Assembly: GCF_014041935.1 (NCBI RefSeq)
Contig: NZ_CP059491.1
Coordinates: forward strand, 806,001-870,000
DNA from: Gordonia jinghuaiqii
GTDB lineage: Bacteria > Actinomycetota > Actinomycetes > Mycobacteriales > Mycobacteriaceae
Direction of reading: 5' to 3'
Length of the DNA stretch: 64,000 bases
Part shown: positions 58,812 to 64,000 of the stretch, in pieces
Position numbering within the stretch: position 1 is the stretch's first letter
Layout: each line of letters begins with the position of its first letter
Made by a program: the position numbers and the translations under genes
The notes under the pieces: generated by a model
The model's input: only the letters and a program-made list of their open reading frames with translations
The model's database searches: none
What the model was told of the DNA's origin: nothing

Positions 58812-60089
58812 GTGACCGACGGACTCGACGGCCCCGAGGCGCAGGCCCCGCGCAGTGTCGCGGTGGTCGGCGCCTCGCATGCGGCGGTGCATCTGGCCGA
58901 CCGGCTGCGGGCGATCGGATACACCGGCGAGATCACCCTGATCTCCCACGAGGACCGTCTGCCCTACCAGCGCCCGCCGCTGTCCAAGGCGATACTCAAG
59001 GGCGAGGCATCCGCGGACTCGGTTCTGTTGCGCGACCCGGCGTACTACGCCGACAGCCGGATCGAGCTCCGCACCGGGACCCACGTCACGGGGAGCACAC
59101 GCGCCGGCGGCCGGTACACCCTCGCGATGAGATGTGAGAACCGCACGGAGACAGACTCATTCGACCGTCTGGTCCTGGCGACGGGCGCACGCGCACGAAC
59201 CCTCGATCTCCCGGGGTCCGACCATCCCGACGTCCTGGTGCTCCGTGAGATGGACGACGCCCATCGGCTCCTCTCGCGGGTCGCGAAAGGTCCCGTCGCG
59301 GTCATCGGCGGCGGATTCATCGGTCTCGAGGTCGCCGCAACCGCACGCGCACTCGGCGCCGAGGTCACGGTGATCGAGGCGGGCGATCGTCTCCTCACAC
59401 GGGCCGTCGGACCGTCGACCGCCGAGAGCTTGCTCGCCGCCCACCGGTCGATGGCGACCGACGTCGAACTCGGGGCGGTGCCGGTCGAGATCGTCACCGA
59501 CGACGGACATCTGCGCGGTGTTCGCCTCGATGATGGCCGGATTGTCCCGGCCACAACAGTTCTCGTCGGTGTCGGGGCGATCCCGCGTACCGAACTGGCC
59601 GGGCAACTCGGACTGGACGTCGACGGCGGGGTCGTCGTCGACGCCCGTTGTCTGGCGTCTGATGGGCACACACTCGCCATCGGCGACTGCGCCGTCCATG
59701 TCTCCGGGACCGGCCGGCGGTTCCGTCTGGAATCGGTCGACAACGCCACCGAACAGGCGAATGCCGCGGCGCACGTGATCGCCGGTCTCGAGGTCCCGTC
59801 GCGTGGGGCGCCGTGGTTCTGGTCGGATCAGGGTGACCAGAAACTGCAGATCGTCGGCCTCATCGGCGGGCATACGTCGGCGTTGGTCCGGGTCGATCCC
59901 GACCGTCCGCGTCGCCGGGTCGCCCTGTACTTCGCCGACGACGAACTGGTCGCGGCCGAATGTCTGAACTCGCCCGCCGATTTCGTCGCCCTCCGTTCGG
60001 CTCTCGGCCGCGGATTCCGTCCGTCGCCGGACATGCTGGCGGACACGTCGGTGCCCCTGAAGAAGCTGCTGGCGCCGGTTCGTACCTGA
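58812..60089 (+). CDS. FAD-dependent ferredoxin reductase
   Basis: 425 residues, GTG start. Pyridine-nucleotide-disulphide-like fold without the redox Cys: VAVVGASHAAVHLADRLR (FAD), PLSKAILKG, AVIGGGFIGLEVAATARALG (NAD(P)), TLAIGDCAVHVSG and WSDQGDQKLQIVGLIGG. Putidaredoxin-reductase type. It supplies the electron chain of the preceding P450 and ferredoxin, so one cluster holds the full class I system. Confidence 0.93.
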   Translation: MTDGLDGPEAQAPRSVAVVGASHAAVHLADRLRAIGYTGEITLISHEDRLPYQRPPLSKAILKGEASADSVLLRDPAYYADSRIELRTGTHVTGSTRAGGRYTLAMRCENRTETDSFDRLVLATGARARTLDLPGSDHPDVLVLREMDDAHRLLSRVAKGPVAVIGGGFIGLEVAATARALGAEVTVIEAGDRLLTRAVGPSTAESLLAAHRSMATDVELGAVPVEIVTDDGHLRGVRLDDGRIVPATTVLVGVGAIPRTELAGQLGLDVDGGVVVDARCLASDGHTLAIGDCAVHVSGTGRRFRLESVDNATEQANAAAHVIAGLEVPSRGAPWFWSDQGDQKLQIVGLIGGHTSALVRVDPDRPRRRVALYFADDELVAAECLNSPADFVALRSALGRGFRPSPDMLADTSVPLKKLLAPVRT

Positions 60090-60107
60090 CGCACTCCCGG
60101 CGGCCGG

Positions 60108-61079
60108 TCAGGCCATCGGGTGCGCGAACCGCGCGGCGACGAGTGCCCCGACCTCGACGACTGCGAGGCGGGCCCGGGCCACAGATGCCGTCTGCATGGC
60201 AAAGCCGTGTCCGACACCGGGATACCGTATCTGCGCGACGTGTACGCCGGCGTCACGCATCCGGTCTCCGTACGCCTCCACGTCGTCGCGGAGCGGATCG
60301 GCATGTCCGACTGCGATGATCGCCGGCGGGAGGCCGGCGAGCGTCTCGGCGAGGGCCGGGGTGCCGTACTCGTCGTCTCGCACCGGATCGTCGCCCAAGT
60401 ACAGGTTCTTCATCCAGTCGATGTCTTCGGCGGTGAGGAACACGCTGTCGCCGAACTCGCGCATGGACGGGGTGTCCCCGCGGCGCGCGAGGCCCGGGTA
60501 GAACAGAACCTGTTGAGCTATCCGCGGCCCGTTCATGTTTCGGCTGCGCAGCGCGGTGGAGGCGGCCAGCCCGCCCCCGGCGCTGTCGCCGCCCACCGCG
60601 ATCCGTTGCGGGTCGACCCCGAGTTCACCGGCCATCCGGTGCGCCCATTCTAGTGCGGCGTAGGCGTCGTCATTGCCCACCGGGTAGCGGTGTTCCGGGG
60701 CGAGGCGGTAGTCGACGTTGATGAGCACTGCGCCGGTGGCGTCGGCCACGTCGCGGGCCAGTCGGTCGAACGAGTCGAGCGTCCCCATGATCATGCCGCC
60801 GCCGTGATACCAGAGGAGCGCCGGTGCGTCGACCGTCGGCGCGCGGTGGGGCCGATAGATCCGCAGCGGAATGGGCCCGTGCGGCCCGACGGCGGTCGCG
60901 TCCTCGACCGACGCCATGTCCGGACCCGGCGGCCGGACAATCGATTCGAGCATCTCCCTGGTCTTCTCGACGCCTCGCTGCCAGGAGGCGGGAGCTCCCG
61001 CCGCGGCCATACGGTCGACGATCGCGGCGACGTCCGGATCCCAGACGGTGCCGGCATCGCGTGTCGGGTTCGTCGTCAT
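60108..61079 (-). CDS. HSL-family alpha/beta hydrolase/esterase
   Basis: 323 residues. HGGG oxyanion motif in LLWYHGGGMIMGTL, nucleophile elbow IAVGGDSAGGGLAAS, catalytic acid in AVGHADPLRDDVE and His in YPGVGHGFAMQ. Hormone-sensitive-lipase (Est/AcHS) type, hydrolysing small-chain esters. Same strand as the GntR regulator, with which it overlaps. Confidence 0.9.
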   Translation of the reverse strand: MTTNPTRDAGTVWDPDVAAIVDRMAAAGAPASWQRGVEKTREMLESIVRPPGPDMASVEDATAVGPHGPIPLRIYRPHRAPTVDAPALLWYHGGGMIMGTLDSFDRLARDVADATGAVLINVDYRLAPEHRYPVGNDDAYAALEWAHRMAGELGVDPQRIAVGGDSAGGGLAASTALRSRNMNGPRIAQQVLFYPGLARRGDTPSMREFGDSVFLTAEDIDWMKNLYLGDDPVRDDEYGTPALAETLAGLPPAIIAVGHADPLRDDVEAYGDRMRDAGVHVAQIRYPGVGHGFAMQTASVARARLAVVEVGALVAARFAHPMA

Positions 61080-61813
61080 CTCGTCCGGCTCCTGTCGGGT
61101 CGTCGATGTGCCGAGTCCGGCGGGTTCTTGCCGAGCATCACGCCGGTACTCGTCTCTCCGCCCTTACGGTGGACGTTCATCAGCTCGATCAGCAGTTCGT
61201 TGTCGCCGGCGGCAAGTGCATCGACCATGTCGTCGTGCTCGGCACACACCCTGGCGCGCACCTCGGCGTCGTAGAGATACGCTGCGTGGTACGGCATTGC
61301 CAGATTCCAGAGCCGCCGCAACTCGGCGACCACCAGGGACAGCGGCGACCGCTCGAACACCGCGAAATGGAACTCCTGGTTGCGGAGTCGCATCTCGAGG
61401 ATGTCGGCGGTGTCGGCCGCGTCCTCGACGAGATCACGGAGCCTGCTGATCTCGTCCAGGGCTGCGTCGTCGAAGCGTGGCAACACCGCGAGCACCTCCC
61501 GCTCGAGTGCGGCCCGCATGAGATAGATCTGATCGAACTCCGACTGATCGAGCCGTGCGACGGTGTAGCCGACGTTGTGCTGGTGCTTGACGAGGCCTTC
61601 CGAGGTGAGCTGGCGGAGTCCTTCGCGGACGGGCAGCCGGCTGACACCGAGGCGTTCGGCCATCAGTTCCTGCCGGATCGGTTGTCCGGGAAGGAGTTCG
61701 CCGGTGACGATCATCCGCTCGAGTTCGGAGACGACACGATTGGCCGCCCGGGACACCTCGGGCGTGCCCGATCCCGTCGCAACCGGATGCGCGGCCGTCG
61801 GATCGCCGCCCAT
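61076..61813 (-). CDS. GntR-family (FCD) regulator
   Basis: 245 residues. The HTH is VVSELERMIVTGELLPGQPIRQELMAERLGVSRLPVREGLRQLTSEGLV, and the C-terminal FCD effector domain has LMRAALEREVLAVL, RNQEFHFAVFERS and HDDMVDALAAGDNELLIELMNVH. His residues in the FCD part may bind metal with the ligand. Start overlaps the CoA transferase stop (TGATG); its end overlaps the esterase. It probably represses this operon until a CoA ester or acid is present. Confidence 0.92.
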   Translation of the reverse strand: MGGDPTAAHPVATGSGTPEVSRAANRVVSELERMIVTGELLPGQPIRQELMAERLGVSRLPVREGLRQLTSEGLVKHQHNVGYTVARLDQSEFDQIYLMRAALEREVLAVLPRFDDAALDEISRLRDLVEDAADTADILEMRLRNQEFHFAVFERSPLSLVVAELRRLWNLAMPYHAAYLYDAEVRARVCAEHDDMVDALAAGDNELLIELMNVHRKGGETSTGVMLGKNPPDSAHRRPDRSRTR

Positions 61814-63108
61814 CACCCTTCCTGTCCTGGGTCGCCGAACACGCCCGCCGCGCGTAGCCGGGCCAGCTGTTCGGGGTCGTATCCCATGGCCTCGAGTACC
61901 TCGGTGGTGTGCGCGCCCCGGGCCGCTGCCGGTCGCGGCGTCCGATGTGACGAGCTGCTCAGTGAGATCGGCACGCCGACACCGCGATAGTCGTCGGTGT
62001 CGATGAAGAGTCCGCGGTGCCGGACCTGCGGGGAGGTCAGGGCCTCGTCGATGGTGTTCACCGAACTGGCGGGCACCCCGGCGGACTCGAGGCGTGCGGC
62101 GAGATCCACGCGATCGTACTCGGCGATGCGTTCCCCCAGTGCTGCCGCGAGGACCTCGCGGTGGGCGGAGCGGTCCCTGTTGGAGGCGAAGCGCGGATCG
62201 TCTGCGAGATGTGCGACGCCGAGTGTTTCGACCAGCGACCGGAATTGACGATCGTTGGCCGCACTGACGAAGAAGTCGCCGTCGCGCGCGGGAAACACCT
62301 GGTAGGGCACGACCGTGGGATGGAAGTCCCCGGTGCGCTGCGGAATTCCGCCGCCCGCGATCCAATTCGCGGCGTGGGGGTGGAGGATCGATACGACGGA
62401 GTCGAGCAGGGTCATGTCGACGAGTTGACCGCGGCCGCTGCGTTCACGCGCGAGCAGCGCGAGCAGGATGCCGCTCACGGCCATGTTCGCCGCCACGATG
62501 TCGACGATCGGCACGCCCACGCGTAACGGGCTGCCGTCGGGATAACCGTTGATGCTCATCAGCCCGCCGAACGACTGGAGTACCGCGTCGTATCCGGGGA
62601 GGCCGCCCATGGGTCCGTCCACGCCGAAACCGGTGATGCGGCAGTAGACCAGGTGGGGATGACGGTCGGCCAGAACGGTCTCGAAGTCGAAGCCCCAGCG
62701 TGCCATCGTGCCCGCTTTGAAGTTCTCGATCAGCACATCGGCACCGGCGATGAGATCGGCCAGGATTGCGCGTCCCTGCTCGGTTCGCAGGTCCAGGCAG
62801 ACGTTCTCCTTGCTGTGGTTGAGGCTGTCGTAGTAGGCACTACTGGCGCCGTCGTCGACGAACGGCGGGCCCCAGCCGCGGGTCTCGTCACCGCTGGGTG
62901 CCTCGACCTTGATCACCTCGGCGCCGTGGTCGGCGAGTGTCTGGGCGCAGAACGGTCCCGCGAGCACCCGGCTCAGATCGAGCACCCGGACGCCGGTCAG
63001 CACGCCATTGCCGTCGGCGGAGTCCGCGGCGCGCCACGCGCCCCGCGGGCTCACCGCGGGCGACGGGTCGGGGGCGGTGTCGTCTCCGACGGTGAAGGTC
63101 GTACTCAC
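61813..63108 (-). CDS. CaiB/BaiF (family III) CoA transferase
   Basis: 431 residues from the GTG at 63108, overlapping the acyl-CoA dehydrogenase stop (GTGA). Normal arrangement: VLDLSRVLAGPFCAQTLADHGAEVIKVE (N-terminus), NHSKENVCLDLRTEQG, DVLIENFKAGTMARWGFD, ISGFG-like RITGFGVDGPMGGLPGYD (catalytic Asp region), then the small domain GDFFVSAANDRQFRSLVETLG and VDLAARLESAGVPASSVNTIDEAL. It moves CoA between acids, likely activating the pathway substrate. Confidence 0.92.
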   Translation of the reverse strand: MSTTFTVGDDTAPDPSPAVSPRGAWRAADSADGNGVLTGVRVLDLSRVLAGPFCAQTLADHGAEVIKVEAPSGDETRGWGPPFVDDGASSAYYDSLNHSKENVCLDLRTEQGRAILADLIAGADVLIENFKAGTMARWGFDFETVLADRHPHLVYCRITGFGVDGPMGGLPGYDAVLQSFGGLMSINGYPDGSPLRVGVPIVDIVAANMAVSGILLALLARERSGRGQLVDMTLLDSVVSILHPHAANWIAGGGIPQRTGDFHPTVVPYQVFPARDGDFFVSAANDRQFRSLVETLGVAHLADDPRFASNRDRSAHREVLAAALGERIAEYDRVDLAARLESAGVPASSVNTIDEALTSPQVRHRGLFIDTDDYRGVGVPISLSSSSHRTPRPAAARGAHTTEVLEAMGYDPEQLARLRAAGVFGDPGQEG

Positions 63109-64000
63109 GGCGAAGTCCGCTCTGTCGGTGCCGGTTCGGCATGTTCGGGGCCAGGCCCGGATGTGGTGCCGGTGATCAGGTCCCACGGATCGAGCTCGTC
63201 ATCGAGGATCTGCGCGGCGAGCACACCCGCCCACTCCCGTTCGGTGCCGAAGCGGTCGCGCCATGCCCACAACGCCGTGGTCGAACGTCCGAGCGGATGC
63301 TCGGAGGTGAACCCGATCGCGCCGTGGATCTGATGTCCCGCGGCAGCGACTTCGTGGCTGTGCAGCGAGGTGACGACCTTCGCTGCCGCCGTGGCGCTGC
63401 GGGCGATCCGCGGATCACTCGAATCGGCTGCGACGGCGCGACGGGCCCCGATCTCCATCATCGTCGTCGAGGCGGCCATCGAGGCCAGTCGCTGCTGGAT
63501 GGCCTGGAACTTCGTCAGCGGCCGACCGAACTGGGTCCGCTCGGACGCGTACTGCACGGTCCGGTCGCGAACCGCTCCGGCCGCCGCCGACATCGCCGCC
63601 GCGTACACCAGGGCGCCGCGCTGTCTCAGCTCCGCCGCGGTGACCGAAGACTCCGCGACGGACATCGCCGGGACCGAGTCCAGCGTGACGGTCCCGATCG
63701 AGGCACCCAGGAGATCGCTGCCCACGGTCACCGACACACCTTCGTGGGCCAGCGGAAGAGTCGCCACGAGGGCGCCGGAGTCCTCGTTCTCGGGTAGCAG
63801 GACGACGAGCGAGGAGGCGGGGGAGACGTGGACGACATCGCCGACCGTGCACGTCACCCGGATGACGTCGCCGGATGAGTCCACGACGAATCCGGCGTCG
63901 GCGACCCCGATCGTCGTGACGTCCTCGCCGAGGCCCAGTCCGATCGTGCCGGACAGCCAGGCGGCGAGCATCGCGTGCTCGATGAACGGGACCAGTGCGC
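63105..64000 (-). CDS. Acyl-CoA dehydrogenase, C-terminal part (5' end outside window)
   Basis: About 298 residues to the window edge in one frame. Typical later half: RDRTVQYASERTQFGRPLTKFQAIQQRLASMAAS, ARSATAAAKVVTSLHSHEVAAAGHQIHGAIGFTSEHPLGRSTTALWAWRDRFG. The first visible residues are ALVPFIEHAMLAAWLSG. The 5' end lies beyond 64000, so the start is unknown. FAD-dependent desaturation of an acyl-CoA in the same operon as the CoA transferase. Confidence 0.9.
   Translation of the reverse strand, partial: ALVPFIEHAMLAAWLSGTIGLGLGEDVTTIGVADAGFVVDSSGDVIRVTCTVGDVVHVSPASSLVVLLPENEDSGALVATLPLAHEGVSVTVGSDLLGASIGTVTLDSVPAMSVAESSVTAAELRQRGALVYAAAMSAAAGAVRDRTVQYASERTQFGRPLTKFQAIQQRLASMAASTTMMEIGARRAVAADSSDPRIARSATAAAKVVTSLHSHEVAAAGHQIHGAIGFTSEHPLGRSTTALWAWRDRFGTEREWAGVLAAQILDDELDPWDLITGTTSGPGPEHAEPAPTERTSP

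Overview
The window is GC-rich, gene-dense actinobacterial DNA. It most likely comes from a mycolic-acid-containing member of the Mycobacteriales, and Gordonia or a close relative fits best. This is inferred from an antigen-85-like mycolyltransferase, a mycothiol-type arsenate reductase, ClpC, and a KstR-controlled cholesterol catabolism regulon. No rRNA, tRNA, phage, insertion sequence or CRISPR array was seen. Many neighbouring genes overlap by ATGA or GTGA and are probably translationally coupled.

Layout. 1-5.5 kb: a MarR regulator and a DHA2 exporter (cut by the window edge), glutathione peroxidase, purS-purQ, an M18 aminopeptidase and a secreted lytic transglycosylase. 5.6-7.5 kb: a beta-propeller-like membrane-anchored protein and a DUF1772 protein. 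7.5-10.4 kb: an arsenic island of ArsR, Acr3, mycothiol-type ArsC, an ArsI/CadI-type protein and a second ArsR, with palindromic operators. 10.4-12.5 kb: an ECF sigma factor coupled to a protein with three VOC domains, then a decayed alpha/beta-hydrolase tail. 12.5-17.9 kb: an osmoprotectant operon (BCCT transporter, betaine aldehyde dehydrogenase, choline oxidase) that takes up choline and oxidises it to glycine betaine. 18.2-20.8 kb: clpC and its terminator. 20.8-29.2 kb: enoyl-CoA hydratase, a 39-codon ORF, HNH nuclease, an LVIVD/DUF305 secreted pair, hydroxybutyryl-CoA dehydrogenase, an MpaB-like oxygenase, an MFS exporter and a hydrolase. 29.3-37.1 kb: acyl-CoA and SDR enzymes, including a CoA transferase whose parts are in unusual order, a MaoC hydratase and the mycolyltransferase-like esterase.

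37.2-54.4 kb is the core of a steroid regulon. kstR is divergent from a fused acyl-CoA dehydrogenase (FadE34/ChsE3 type). Next is an igr-like operon, chsE1-chsE2-chsH2-chsH1-ltp2, followed by a FadD19-like acyl-CoA ligase. Beyond a permease, a DHA2 exporter and two minisatellite-like repeats lie chsH3/hsd4B, kstD and a true ketosteroid isomerase. Four exact matches to the KstR consensus TNNAACNNGTTNNA sit in front of fadE34/kstR, chsE1 and kstD (two). Together these genes shorten the sterol side chain (acyl-CoA dehydrogenation, hydration, retro-aldol cleavage) and desaturate ring A.

54.6-64 kb is an accessory oxidation cluster: an NTF2-like protein, an SMP-30 lactonase, an SDR, a cytochrome P450, a [2Fe-2S] ferredoxin and a ferredoxin reductase on the plus strand. 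Opposing it are an HSL-type esterase, a GntR regulator, a CoA transferase and an acyl-CoA dehydrogenase that runs off the edge. This looks like a complete hydroxylation, lactone or ester opening, and CoA-activation route for an unknown steroid or terpenoid-like substrate. It is the best candidate here for an undescribed pathway.
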